Assembly (NCBI RefSeq): GCF_028858725.1
Contig: NC_084769.1
Coordinates: 2,845,001 to 2,909,000 of the forward strand
Origin: Colius striatus
Lineage: Eukaryota; Chordata; Aves; Coliiformes; Coliidae
Length of the DNA stretch: 64,000 nucleotides
Direction of reading: 5' to 3'
A model generated the notes under the pieces. The model worked only from the letters and a program-made list of their open reading frames with translations. It was not told the DNA's origin and searched no databases. Each line of letters begins with the position of its first letter. The stretch's first letter is position 1. Position numbers and translations under genes: made by a program. Shown here one piece after another: positions 51,910 to 63,670 of this stretch.

Positions 51910-52311
51910 ACATTAACCAAAGCGGCCAGCGATCCCGACAGCCAACGCGAGAGTTCGGCGCCGGCGGGGGGGGGTGAGAGCGGCGGCTGCGGTGCGCGCG
52001 CAGCCGAGGGCGGGCGGCTGAGGGGGGCGGCGGGAGCGCGCCGCGCGAGGCGGGACCGGACGGTTCCCGCTGAGGCGGGACGGGCCGTGCCGTGCCGGGG
52101 AGTCGTTGTGTGTCCGTCACACAACGGGCGGAGCACGGGCAGGACGTTGTGACTGGAGAAAGCGGCGCCGGGCCGGGCGGTGGCTGCCGCCGCCGCCGGG
52201 GGTACCGGGGTCCGCCCCGTGACGGTGGCGGGAGGCCCGTGTGGTGACTGTGAGGGGAAGGGCCGGCTCCTGTCCGCGGCTGGAGCCCCGGCTCCTCAGC
52301 GCCCGGCGCGG

Positions 52312-52316
52312 ATTGG
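52312..52316 (-). promoter_or_regulatory. CCAAT box candidate, distal promoter
   Basis: Minus-strand CCAAT in the context GAGCCGCCAATCCGCGC, the G/C-flanked form favoured by NF-Y. It is about 640 bases upstream of the start codon, so it supports EPC2 only if transcription starts near 52.2 kb. Otherwise it may be inactive or serve an antisense transcript. Confidence 0.3.
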
Positions 52317-53021
52317 CGGCTCACAGCCTTCCCTGTGTTGCGATTGAAACGTTTCGGCAATAAAAACGGCCGTCAGGAGAATCGGCTTCAGCTGCTGTGA
52401 CAGACCAGCACTCCAGGAACAGACTCATACCGGCCCAATATTTCTTATATTCATGTTTCTTGCATGGCGAGTGATGTCCTGTGTCGCTGCACGGACTGAG
52501 CCTCCAAGAGGGGTTGGTGTTCTGCACGCTGCAAAGTAAAGGGCTTGTGGTGTACAGGCGTTTGTTGCAAAGACCTGTCAGTAGGTCAGGAGTTAGGGAC
52601 AGCTGTGTCCTGTGCGCTCGTTGGTGCTCTTCTGCTGTACAAGTGCCTCGCTCCCCTGTTCGGGCCCACTGTCAAAGCATGAAGCGTTAAATGGCAACAA
52701 GGCATCTGCCTTGGAAAGAACAGAGTTCTCCGTGTGGACACAGCCACAGTCCTCTGCTGACCCAGAGCTTCCCACATTGCTTCAACGTACTGAATTCAGT
52801 TCACAAAGCACTTTCTCAAAGACTTCATCGCTTCCATCTTCTTGTGGCACCCTGAGGTCAGCCCAGCTGCTTTTCTTCACCTCCACCTTACAGCTCTTAC
52901 TTAGCTGTCAGTGCAATCATCTGTCTCTGAAATAAACTGGAACTGTTAGGCAGAAAACAGTTGACCATGTTGCCATTTGGACCATGGTGCCACTTTAATG
53001 AAAAAAAAAAAGTAAACCTTG

Positions 53022-53160
53022 ACCATAGAATCTCAAGGGCTGGAAGGGACCTGGAAAGCTCATTCAGTCCAACCCCCCTGCCAGAGCAGGACCACCTAGA
53101 GTAGGTCACACAGGAACTCATCCAGGTGGGTTTGGAATGTCTCCAGAGAAGGAGACTCAA
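53022..53160 (-). mobile_element. CR1 LINE 3' fragment (antisense)
   Basis: Shows accatagaatctcaagggct, ggaagggacctggaaagctc, agtccaacccccctgccaga and the internal tccagagaaggagactc block. Closely resembles the copy at 6729-6880 in which CR1 segments are kept. Confidence 0.92.
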
Positions 53161-56100
53161 TTGCTGTTTCACTTTTAGTTACGTACTACATTCGTTGTTT
53201 GTATGGTTTTTATATAGCAAATATGACTCCTGTTCCCAGCAAACACATGATTTACAGAACGGAGAACAAAGAATAGTGTCAGCTGGAGAGAAAGATAAGG
53301 AAGATGAAACAAGTGCAGTAATTCACAAGGAGGGTGGGGGGGGAAGCAGCAATAATATTGTATTCATGAGCAATGGACCCAAATTAGCTTGGGAAAGAGA
53401 TCTGGAAATCATAGCAGCTACTGCTGTGAAATCACCAGGTCAGTGTGCAGTGATAGTCAAATGAAACAAAAATGAAGCTTTAAAAATCACGAGAAAAGGA
53501 TCAGAGAGCAAAACTGTGATGGACTGCACTTGTTTAGAATTCCCTTCAAATACTTTTATTCAGGAAGACAGACAATTCTTGGATCAGAGTTAACAGGCAA
53601 ATATTCAAAAGCTGTAGAGTTTCCAGCTTGGAGTTTATAGTTTGGGACCATTTTACAAAGGGCCAAACTTCCAACAGCCCAAAGCAGTTTGATATCCCCA
53701 AAGTGATTCACAAGTGGCAGCAGCAAACAGTTCCCAAAGAGCAATTGTGACATGCTTCTGCCCCAAGTTGTCTCCTTTATCAGCTGCTTAAATGTGTGCC
53801 TCAGGTAAATGCTGAGCCAAACCCAACCACACCTGCCAGGACCCACCTTCACAGCTCAGCATGGACATTTAAAGCTGTACTCAAGTGTCAGCTCCCCCTG
53901 CAGCTGTTGACACACAGGGAGCGAGGGGCATGAATTCCAGTCTGGGTAAATAAACTACATTTTCAGCTGGTGTTTCCTGCACTTTCCATACAAACACTGT
54001 ACCACAGGCTGTGTTACAGACCCACCATACAGAGGGTTTGGAAAGGTTAGGCTAGCAGCATGGAACAGGCAGTTCCTCCCGAAGTACTTCCTCAAGTAGT
54101 TAGACAAGAAGGACATTCCTCTTTCTGCTTCCCTTCTAGCAAGAAAGAGGCATTTCACGCACTGCTGTCTGGTTTCTTTTTGCTTTTTCAGTCAGTGCAG
54201 CTGAACAATAGACACCAATAACCTTTTTCCCTTTGTGTGCCTGCTCTCTTCTTTTTCACTGCTTCAACAACAACAAAAAAAGAACAAAAAATGCAACATG
54301 TTTACCCTCAAGGTGGCTCTTAGTCCTAAACTCATCCCCTTATTTTATTTCTACAAGCAATGTGGAGTTTTTTTAAACGATGCCCTGTAGGGTACTGAGC
54401 TTTTTTTTTTTATGTAGTCAAAAAAACACAGAGCTGAACATGAGTAGAACTAAAGTTTCGACTTAAATTAGCTTAGCTTTAAGCCAGGACCACATGTCAC
54501 TTCAGCACATGCTCTGATCTCTTCACCTTGTAAAATATGACAGGTTTTCTGAGGAATTTCACCTGTAAAAAGTCTCATGAGCTGTACCTGCACCTAGAGA
54601 GAAAAGAACTTGCTTTTGATGCACAAATCGAGGAAACAGCGTCTCCAACCCAACTGTTTGTTCAGTAGGTGAATTCTGACTTGTCTTCCTCTTTTCTGTG
54701 CAAGATAATGGAATTGAACGTGCACTCTGGCTGGACCAAAACCACCCAAATTTCATTTGAACGTGTATCCATATTTGAACATCTATCCATATATTTTATA
54801 TGGATGGAAATGTTAGTTACATAGTCTCGGGGGCTTTGTCAGGTTCTGCTCATTCATAGCAATGTGAAACACGAGGAATGCACTGTTCTCACTGTAACTG
54901 CCTAAAGCCTGGGTCAGTTCTGATGGTCTTTTTTGCAAGTTTTTCCTGTTTCTGGTTTGTTTGGGGGGTTATTTGTTTGTTATTTGTACATCTCCCTGCA
55001 TTGGTCCTCACTCATGGATGACGACGTCAAGAAAGCTCAACGTCAATTATTGCAGTATGATATGGCAGGAGCATGTCATAGTTCTTTATGTGATGTTTCC
55101 TCACAGGTACAAGAAGTTTGGGGTTTCTTGTTTAGAAAACAAAAGCATTGTGAGTATGGAAACTGAGATTCCAGGATGGTTATAATAGCCTCTGGAAAGG
55201 CAAGGTGACTTTCATCTTTGTGGGGTGTTTGAAACCTTAATTAATTGTTAAAGGATAACTGGAGTTTCAGGGTGGTAATGACTGTAAATACACAAAAACA
55301 TTCATCAGGGTAAGAAGTGTGTAGAAGAATTGCCTTTGCCTTCTGCAGGTTTGGAGGTGCAGTGAGGAAAGCCACGCAGACAAATCTGTGCTAACAAACA
55401 TTTCCCATGCCGCCGATACAGCCATTGAACGCTCCGGGTTCCTGCCTCGCTAGGAGCAGCAGCAGCCTCATTAGAGCTTTGAGTTTTGATCTCCTGTTGA
55501 AGCAAAGCTTCCCCAGAAGGGAGCCCAAAAGCAGCCAGGAGGCTGGCTTAGTAACTTCAACACAAGGGAAAAGGCTGAGCCTTCCAGGAGATATATGAAT
55601 GGACGAGGGGAGTCTTTTTAAAGGTTATGAAGTCCTTCTTTCTCCCTATGTCTGAGAACTCCTATTGAAGTGAAAGGAACCTCTGTCCTATTCATTTCAA
55701 AGGGGGTTTTGTCAGGAAAAAGAGCCTGATCAAAGTAGCTACTAAGCATGCTTACTGGCTACTGTTCAGCCTTAAATGTATCAGCTGTTCCAAACCATTT
55801 CTGTTTCAAATTATTCAAATAGTTTAGGGGTCTGTCAGCCTGCACATTTTCCTCTTTAAGGTCACCAAAACCTATCAGCCAAAACCTGAAATCTGGTATG
55901 GTATAGCTTCCTGAGAGGTTTAAATCTCTGGATGCTTAAAATTTGAAAACAGAGCTAAAAATCTCAACCCCAGCAACACCACATACAACTCAATAAAAAA
56001 GGCAGCTATGAAAGTAGCTGATTCCCCAAGTTATAGCAGGAAAGTAAAACCATGACAAAATGCTTGAGCTGGGAAGCAGCAGGGAGCTCCAGATTTCAGA

Positions 56101-56527
56101 GTTTTATACCAAAAACATCCATGTCAAGAAATGCATTTGAAGGGAAAGTGTGCCTTACATGGTGGCTGAGGCACTGGGGGGGCGTCAGCTCTGCAAAGGA
56201 ACCTGGTGCAGCCCTTGGAGTCTTAGCCAAAAGATAAATCTGCTCTTGATTGTGTCCACACTCTTCTATGACACAATTCAACCAGGAAGCCAATGATGAT
56301 GCACTTGTGAGGCCAGATAAATGTGTTAGAATTGTACCCCCTAACCTGCAGGTTTGGGTGACAGACCTCTTCCTTAGCTCCTTGTATGACCCCTTTTAAG
56401 AGAGGTCATTGGGAGGTGCTGATGAAGACATTCAGTTCTACCTTCTAGGCAGAGATCTGATCTCCATTCGTGCCTACATGTACATGTTCTTTACTCTCAC
56501 ATGGTGTTCACACTGGGCACATTTAGA

Positions 56528-56645
56528 GTCATAGAATCATTTTGGTCGGAAAAAACCTTTAAGCTCATTGAGTCCAACTACTGACCTCACACTGCCAAGC
56601 CCATCACTACCCCATGTCCCTCAGCACCTCAGCTGTAGCCTTTAA
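56528..56645 (-). mobile_element. CR1-J-like LINE 3' fragment (antisense)
   Basis: Shows gtcatagaatcattttggtc, ggaaaaaacctttaagctca, ttgagtccaactactgacct and the cactgccaagcccatcacta block, which is typical of CR1-J-type subfamilies in Neoaves. Confidence 0.9.
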
Positions 56646-56827
56646 AACAAGAACATCCAGTAAAACCATTAGCCACTTGTACAAGTGCAGCTCAGAAACA
56701 TAGGAGTCTGGGTTTCATTTTGAAAGTGGGCAAGGACAGAGCACAAAACAGAAATTATGCACTTGGAAACAAATTAGTGATCAAATCCAGCAATGCTTTT
56801 TGTGCAAAAGGGTATGTAGAAGTAAGG

Positions 56828-57384
56828 TGTCATGTTTTTGTCCCCAGTCAGCAGCCAGGACCACGCAGCCACTCGCTCACTCCTCCCCCTCAGCCCCAGT
56901 GGGATGTGGGGGAGGAACTGTAAACAAGTAAAACTTGTGGGTTGAGATAAGAACAGTTTAATCATTGAAATAAAAAATACAGCAAACCAAAATCAATTAA
57001 AATATTATAATAATGGTAATGAAAGGAGAGATAACAAGAGAGTGAAATAAACCCCAAGGCAGGCAAGTGTGCAAGCACCAGCTGCTGAGTGATGCCCAGC
57101 CAGTCCCCAAGCAGTGATCTGCCTTCCCTGCCAGCTCCCCTTACTTTCTATACTGGGCATGGTATGGAATAGCCTTTTGGTCAGCTGGGATCAGTTGTCC
57201 CAGCTGTGTCCCCTCCCAGCTTCCAGCCTTCTTGCTGGCAGGGCATGAGAAGCTGAAAGATCCTTGACTTAGTACAAACTTAGCAACAACTAAACCATCA
57301 GTGTGTTGTCATCATTCTCACACTACATCCAAACCACAGCCCTGTACCAGCTACAAAGGTCAAAACTAACTCTGCCCCAGGACA
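56828..57384. mobile_element. Solo-like long terminal repeat of an avian endogenous retrovirus (ERVL-type suspected)
   Basis: A 557-bp block bounded by TGTCATG at the left and ...GGACA at the right. Inside are segments common to a widespread avian LTR group as I recall it: gccactcgctcactcctccc, gtgggttgagataagaacag, atggtatggaatagcctttt, ggtcagctgggatcagttgt and cccagctgtgtcccctccca. AATAAA occurs near 56966 and 57043. No internal retroviral coding sequence flanks it, so it is probably a solo LTR. The 5-bp flanks (TAAGG left, GAAGG right) match at four of five bases. Orientation and exact family need a repeat-library search. Confidence 0.75.
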
Positions 57385-57640
57385 GAAGGATAATCATGGC
57401 TCAAATCTGATACATGAATCCACATTACATCGATCACTGTCTCTCAAGAGAAAAAATCCACTGCAAATCACCAATACAAGGATCTACCACAAGCATTTTG
57501 AACCTATCACTTAGCATTGAAAATGATCATCCTGGAGAGAGTCAGTATTTCTTTTGGTAATGGACAAGACTGGATGGGAGATGCAGCGCAGCATGATGGA
57601 TGTGACACGGTGTGGTGTGGCAGAGGTTGTGGTGAAGGTG

Positions 57641-57658
57641 TGACGTGAGCTCACGTGA
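57641..57658. promoter_or_regulatory. Palindromic CRE-like half-site and E-box cluster
   Basis: Contains TGACGTGA and TCACGTGA head to head, so that 57643-57656 (ACGTGAGCTCACGT) is a perfect 14-bp palindrome. TCACGTGA is the E-box form bound by USF and MiT/TFE factors. It lies in intergenic DNA, 6 kb upstream of EPC2. Confidence 0.35.
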
Positions 57659-58691
57659 GGGTTCAGCTGCTCAGAGCTGGCAAACTGGCCTCACACGGGC
57701 CTCAGAGCTGCCTCTGTCTCATTAACTACAATATATGCAAGTGAACAGAAGGAGATAATGCTAAATAGCATCAATACCAACACCCTCCTGCACATCAGGA
57801 CATCTCAGATTTGTGTGATTTCTCTTAAGACAAACAAATACTCTTTCCCATTCTCCCCTCTTTCCCCTCAGCCAAAAGAAAAACGCCCTTTGCACCAAAC
57901 AAAAGCAACTGGGTCTCGGCGTGGCACAGGCTGCTCCCTTCCTGGGCATTCTGAAGGGTGCTCCAGTTTCCACCTCTGGCAACTGTTTATACCATTACAT
58001 TTCAGAAAATAACTGTAGGTGTAAAAAGACTTAAAAAAACCAAAAGAGAGAGAGATTTACTCACCTGCCACGTAGGAAAATCTAGCAGAAGAAAAGCCAC
58101 AGACTCCAAGTTTACAAACACATTTGAATTTATCCCTGTGTCTCACAGCTCAGGAGGCCATTTTTTGGGTGGTTTGTGTTTTGTTTGGTTATTTTAAACC
58201 TCTGTGTTTTGAGGAGCTGGGAGCTCCTCAGCCTGTGTTAGAGAAACAGAAATCAAAGCCCATCCTGCCTCTTGCCAGGCACATCACTGACTCTGGGAGT
58301 GCCAATGGAGTGAGGATCACATAGAGTTAAAACCCTTACCTTGCTAGGGGCAAGGCATTTCCCTAGAGTGAAAAGCTCTGCCCCAGCAGTAAGAGATGCT
58401 CCCATTCCTCTTCAGAGCTTCACAATTCAGAGCTGAATTTTCATGTGAGAGGAGAAGTGGGCCTGCTTTCTAAAACCAAATTTGCAGACAACTGTACAAG
58501 TAAGAAAACAGGAAACACACAAGGTGTAGCTTCATAAACACACCAAAAGCCACGTGCTTACCTAACAAAGTCATCCTCTTGAAAACTGAGGTGACTCTCT
58601 GGATACTGTGGGTGCAGGCTCGGGCACAATCCAAAGCTTCTCAAGGTGTCTGGGCAGAAAGTCTCCTCTGTAATTGCTCTTATATCAGCAA

Positions 58692-58785
58692 TGAGGGCCA
58701 GGGGTTAGTGGTGGGCTTGGCAGTGTGAGGGGAGGGGTTGGGCTTGATGAGCTTAAAGGTCTTTTCCAGCCAGAACAATTCTATA
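58692..58785 (+). mobile_element. CR1-J-like LINE 3' fragment
   Basis: Shows gggccaggggttagtggtgg, gcttggcagtgtgaggggag and ttgggcttgatgagcttaaa, ending ggtcttttccagccagaaca and attctata. Same subfamily type as the piece at 56528, in the opposite orientation. Confidence 0.9.
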
Positions 58786-59063
58786 GCACCCTGCCTTTCC
58801 TAGCATGGTATGTATCAGACCTTTAATGTGCTCACCATCAGGTCTCAGTCTTTTTTTGTCTTTGCAAACTCTTCCCATACCCCTTGAAAAGAAGAAAATC
58901 CTCTCAGTGCTTCTGTACACCTGGGACAGAACCACAGAGCCACCACACCTCTAGAGCAGCAAGATGCCTGTGGTTGCTACTCCTCCTACTCATGCTCTCT
59001 GTCAAGGCTTGTCAGCCTTGGGCAATGAAAGGGTGTCATGACACCCTGTAACCAGTGCTTAGA

Positions 59064-59625
59064 TTCATAGAATCACAGAAGCATTTCAGGTGGAAGAGCT
59101 CTTGAAGCTCCTGGAGTCCAAGTTCTGCTCTCACCTGTCCAACCCACCACCAACCCCTGGCCCTCAGCACCTCAGCTCCACGGCTTTGGGATCCCTCCAG
59201 GGCTGAGGACTCCCCCAGCTCCCTGGGCAGCCTGGCACAGGGGAAAATTTGTGCCTCAGTTCCAGTCTAAACCACCTCTGGGGCAACTTGAGGCTGTTTC
59301 CTCTTGTCCTGTCACTTGTCACTTGAGAGCAGAGACTGTCCCCCAGCTCACAGCCTCCTGTCAGGGAGTTGCAGAGTGCTGCTGTCTCCCCTCAGCCTCA
59401 GGCTCAACACCCCCATTCCCTCAGCTGCTCCCCAGCACCCTTGTGCTCCAGCCCCCTCCCCAGCTCTGTGTCCAGCTCTGGCCACGCTGCAGCCCCTCAG
59501 TGTCCCTGTGGCAGTGAGTGAGGGGCCCAGCACTGACACAGCCCTGGAGCTGCAGCCTCCCCAGGGCCCAGCACAGGGGCACAATCCCTTCCTTGGTCTT
59601 GCTGGTCACACTAGTGCTGATAGTG
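59064..59625 (-). mobile_element. CR1-J-like LINE, long 3' fragment (about 560 bp, antisense)
   Basis: The longest CR1 copy in the window. It begins attcatagaatcacagaagc and continues through ctccctgggcagcctggcac, cagtctaaaccacctctggg, tgtttcctcttgtcctgtca, ctcccctcagcctcaggctc and gtgaggggcccagcactgac to acaatcccttccttggtctt. It is GC-rich and accounts for the open frames seen at 59.25-59.65 kb. Confidence 0.92.
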
Positions 59626-60852
59626 AATAGATTTTTCTGCTTGCTAAAGGCCACTTGGTGAGAATCACTTCCTGATCATCAGTGACCCACCTCTCCTCCT
59701 TGCAGCAATTCCCCTGCCCAAAATTACTGCTGTCAACTGCAGCCTAGAGGTGCTTCCCTAGGAGGAAAAAACAGTCCCTTTATTCAATGCAGATGCTAAT
59801 CAGAGGGAAGTTTGTTATCACTGTTGTCACTTGTCTAGGAGCCCTGTTGTGCTCTGTACTTCCCCCATTCTTCTGGAGAACGGGTCTGTAAGCAATCACA
59901 GAGAAAACCAGGAGCCTCTCAGCGTTGCTGTGCATCAAGAAACAAAAATATTGGTGTGATTGCAACACGAGTCAAAAGGAAAGTGTTCCACTGGCGACCG
60001 GGCTTGCAGGGCGTTCTCAGCCCGTGCCTTATCATGAAAGGAAGCTTTCAGCCTTCTGTTGTAAGTTATGCATTCAATAGTCAGATTTGAAAACATATAT
60101 TCAGGCTTCAAATTCCCTCACTTCCTTGCCAAAGAGGCTTTTTAAAGTAAATGCTATTAAAAGCCGACACACATATTATGCAGCCATCAGCCACAGCAGA
60201 TGTGATGTAGTGTTTCCTCTTCCAAACCGCCGTTGATCGCTGTTCATTAAACTATCTCTGCTGTGTACCCTGTCTTGATAAATACCCAGAGGGTTTAGGA
60301 GATCCACTTCCAGGAGAGTCACACCTTTATACCAGCTATTTCTCCCTCGGGAGCAATGTTGCAAGCTACAGTCAGCTAAGCAATTTCTTCTTATTTAAGT
60401 GACTAATGATTCATCCTCGCTCCTCAAAAAGCTGGGAGAAGTTTGCCTTGTAGCTCGTTCATCTTCTACACTCTCGTGCCTTTGGTTCACAAGCTTTTTT
60501 GGAAGGAGGAGCAGTGTGTTTCTATTTAAGGTGGACCTCAATGCCTCATTGCCAGCTCCTCTCCTGGAAAGCCTCCCTTCAGGGATTTGAACACAAATGA
60601 CAACAGAGGTGGGAGCAGGTGGGGAGAAGAAAGGAGGAGCTTGTTGTATTCAAATAGGTAAGTGAGCTACTAGTTGTAGATGTCCACATGTGTTGAATGA
60701 ACCCTTCCCTTGCTGTCAGTCAGCCAGTGTGAACTGGGAGGATGTGGACGAGGAGCTGCAGCTGACCCACAGTTACTACGTGCAGTGGTTGAGCGTGGGG
60801 CTGGGCTGGCTGCCCAGGCTGTGTGATGGCAAAGGGGGAACTGTACGCACCA

Positions 60853-60943
60853 AGGGCAGGTTGGATGGGGTTTGGAGCAACCTGTGCTAGTGGAAGGTGT
60901 CCCTTTAAGGTTCCTTCCAACCCAAACCATTCTGTGGTTCTAT
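60853..60943 (+). mobile_element. CR1 LINE 3' tail
   Basis: Shows gggcaggttggatggggttt, ggagcaacctgtgctagtgg, aaggtgtccctttaaggttc and the tail ccttccaacccaaaccattc with tgtggttctatg. An internal part of the usual tail (the cctgcccatggcaggg block) is missing. Confidence 0.88.
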
Positions 60944-63602
60944 GCCACACCGTGTTTTAGAGTCTGCAAGAGCCCAATGCTGGGAGAAAGCTGAATAATC
61001 AAGAAGAGAGAAGTTTGGTGCATGTGCAGAGCTGGAGGCACTCTCATTGTATGAATAATGCCATTTGCACCTCCTAGAGCTTTTGTTTCACTTAAATTGA
61101 TCTTGAGAGGATATTTTCATACAGCCAAGTCTACCTATGTATTTCTCTGTGGTTGAACTTGAAGCTACGTGTGTAGAACCTCCTGCTTGTGTCTCAGACT
61201 CAGGTTTGGAGTACAGACAGCAGTACCTGTTCACAGCATCTCTCTGGACTTGACTAAGAAAAAGGGGAAGAGGAGAGTTAAAAGTGGGAACTTAACTGTG
61301 GGTGAGGGATAGGACAGACAGGGTAAGAGGACATTGGTAAAAGTGAGAGGAAGGTGGTGCCTCTGAGTTTTCACTTGTAAGTGTTGGAAGCTTGCAAATG
61401 CAGCTTCTGGATAGCTCCAGGGGGTGGAACTACAATGAGGATCAGAATGGGAAAGCTTGAGAAAAGGTAATTCAGCCCTACATGTTTGAAACAAAAACAT
61501 CCCTGTGTGTAGAGGTGCAGTGAGACTGCCTTCTGCCCAGGGAATCCAACAAGCAAGGAGGCTCATAAATGCCCAGGCAGCCACCCAGGGTCTCCAGGAC
61601 AGAAGATGTCTCAGGGCACTGCAAACACCCGACTGCCATCGAGCACAAGGCGACGGGGCAGAGGCAGGATTTACCAGAGAGGCAGTGCGCAGAGGAGACA
61701 CAGCAGCTGAAAAGAGCTTGAAGCAGGCAGAGAAAGACAGAGGTAGAAAAAACACATGGGACAACTTCTGAAGAGCCTGCACTGGCAGCATTAAACTATC
61801 CCAGCAAAGCAGTGGCAACTGTTTCACTTTCTATCTAGGTTACCCCAAGCTGAGGCACGCTGAGTCAACACAAGGCAAACCTCTGGCCAGCTTCACCCCT
61901 TGCTGCTGAGGCTTTGAAGGTTCTAGTAATGTGTGCAACACATCCCATGCTTGTTCATAGGCAAATCAGAGAATGTCGCAGGTGTGATGGGAATTTCTAA
62001 CCCTGCAATCCTGAGTAATGCCTGTGGGATTAAAAACCAGGACACCAAGTGCTTCTGGCCTCTCCAGGTGGAGCAAAAATCTTGTAAGACAAAGGAATGA
62101 CTGGCTGGGTTTGGTAATGGTTCTGCATGTCCCTGAATAGTGTTGGTAAGTAATCATTCTTAGAAACAAAGCAGAAATAAAGGAGTGGAAAACACTGCCA
62201 TTATAGAAAAAGAAAATGACACTGGAGTGCTAGTATAAATCTTCAGTGGCAAACATGCCAGTGCAATGGTTCCATTTTCAAGGAGCCCACATTAATCCTT
62301 TCCCATTTCCCCCCAAGTATTCGGTGGTTGGTTGTTCATACATTTCTTTTCACTGTTCTTTCTTGATTTTAAACACACAGATATATGGGTGAGCTTTTCC
62401 TGAAGCCACAGGTTAATCTTTCAGGGGAAAACACTCTGTAAAGCCTGGGAGTTGCAAGGAGTTGTAATCCCAACCTGTCTGGATTATCCCAAGTACGTTT
62501 GTAAGGTAGGAAGCTTACCAGTGAAGTCATAATGCAACACAGGCTGCAATGTCTTTGAGCAAAAAGAATGACAGATCTAAGCTTTCCTTAAAAGCAAAGT
62601 CAAATGACATGAGAGAGACCTTCTCCTCTCCCCTTAGCTCTTGGGCAGTATCTGCTACAGTAACTGCAATGGGAGAGACATTTCTGTGTGGGTCCTGTTC
62701 CCATTCTCCTGAGCTGTAACCCACTTGAGGAACCCGAGAAACAGCTTGTGCTCAAAATGTAGGTAATGATAAATACACACAAAGCATCACCTACCCCTGA
62801 CCCACAGCAGCCCCTAACGCACATATAAACACTTGCTTGTTATCTTCAACACTGAGCCAGCAAAACTTCTTGTGTGTGTAGGGTTCTAGCAGGAAAAAGT
62901 TTCTTAGTTTCAAAGCAGAGAAACAAATGCAGGGATTCAGCCCACCAGCAGCTTCTGTGGAGCCTCCTGAGGTTAGGAGAACATTCTCAAGCCTTTCCTG
63001 GCTGATTTGCCACTTGCCAGCAAAATGTAACACCACATGGCAAAACAAGGGGAAAAGCTTTGGAAAGTGAAACCAAATGTTTATTCTAAACTGTTAACAG
63101 CAAAAGAGGTGGAGAGGGAGTGATGTGTGAGGGGAAGGACTGTACAGAAACAGCAGTTTGACAGTGAGGGTCACCACGGTGTGGGGACAAGATTTGTTCT
63201 CAGGTTGTGGTTGTAATTGCTGAAATCCATCTACCGACGTATTCAGTGTGTGCTGCATTGTCCCCATGATTTCGAGAAGCAACAGTTCTGGGATGTGTCA
63301 GGAAAGCTGTGCTTCACTGGAGCACTGCACAGTAACTCTATGAGCCCTTTCTCTGAGAGGAGACTCTCTTCCCCTGGACTGTGCCAGGAAACTTTGCATT
63401 TATGAACCTCGTTACAGAGAATATTGAATGGCTGAAGGGGTCAGGTGGCTCAACTCGTCAAGCCATGAGCTATGTCCTAGCAAACACCAACTGCCTCTTG
63501 GAAGTCCCCTTTTAGCCACAAAGCCAAGTACTGAACTACAGTGATGTAAGTCACAATTCAGCTTCAGGTGAAACAGCTGTTGCCAGGGATCCTGGTTCAG
63601 TG

Positions 63603-63670
63603 GGGCAGGATGAACAGCAGCCTCACGAGCTCCAGAAGTTCCTTCCAATCCCAACTGGTCTATGATCCTA
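63603..63670 (+). mobile_element. CR1 LINE 3' tail, weak
   Basis: Shows gcctcacgagctccagaagt, then tccttccaatcccaactggt and ctatgatcct. Short and diverged, but the ccttccaa-n-ctatgat pattern is that of CR1 ends. Confidence 0.65.

Larger units (their letters stand above)
50690..52340. promoter_or_regulatory. EPC2: CpG island with the EPC2 promoter
   Basis: GC and CpG content jump here relative to the AT-rich flanks. The island covers EPC2 exon 1, the presumed 5' UTR and core promoter, and the first part of intron 1. No TATA box is evident at a fitting distance. Visible elements include GC boxes (GGGGCGG at 52024-52030, GGCGGGAC repeats near 52050-52080), a minus-strand CCAAT at 52312-52316 and two YY1-type motifs. 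This fits a housekeeping promoter with dispersed start sites. The transcription start cannot be fixed by reading; I expect it between about 51,750 and 52,200. Confidence 0.85.

Noticed and set aside
51676..52152. 158-codon plus-strand frame across the promoter
   Set aside because: CpG-island artefact on the strand opposite EPC2, with low-complexity Pro/Arg/Ala content.
51854..52360. 168-codon minus-strand frame upstream of EPC2
   Set aside because: A product of GC-rich composition. The sequence is Pro/Arg-rich and matches no family, and only its last 16 codons matter, as a possible uORF.
53126..53464. 112-codon plus-strand frame
   Set aside because: Starts inside a CR1 fragment and runs into unique noncoding sequence; no protein similarity is recognised.
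59251..59654. Several overlapping open frames in both strands near 59.3-59.6 kb
   Set aside because: They lie inside a GC-rich 3' CR1 fragment and are not genes.
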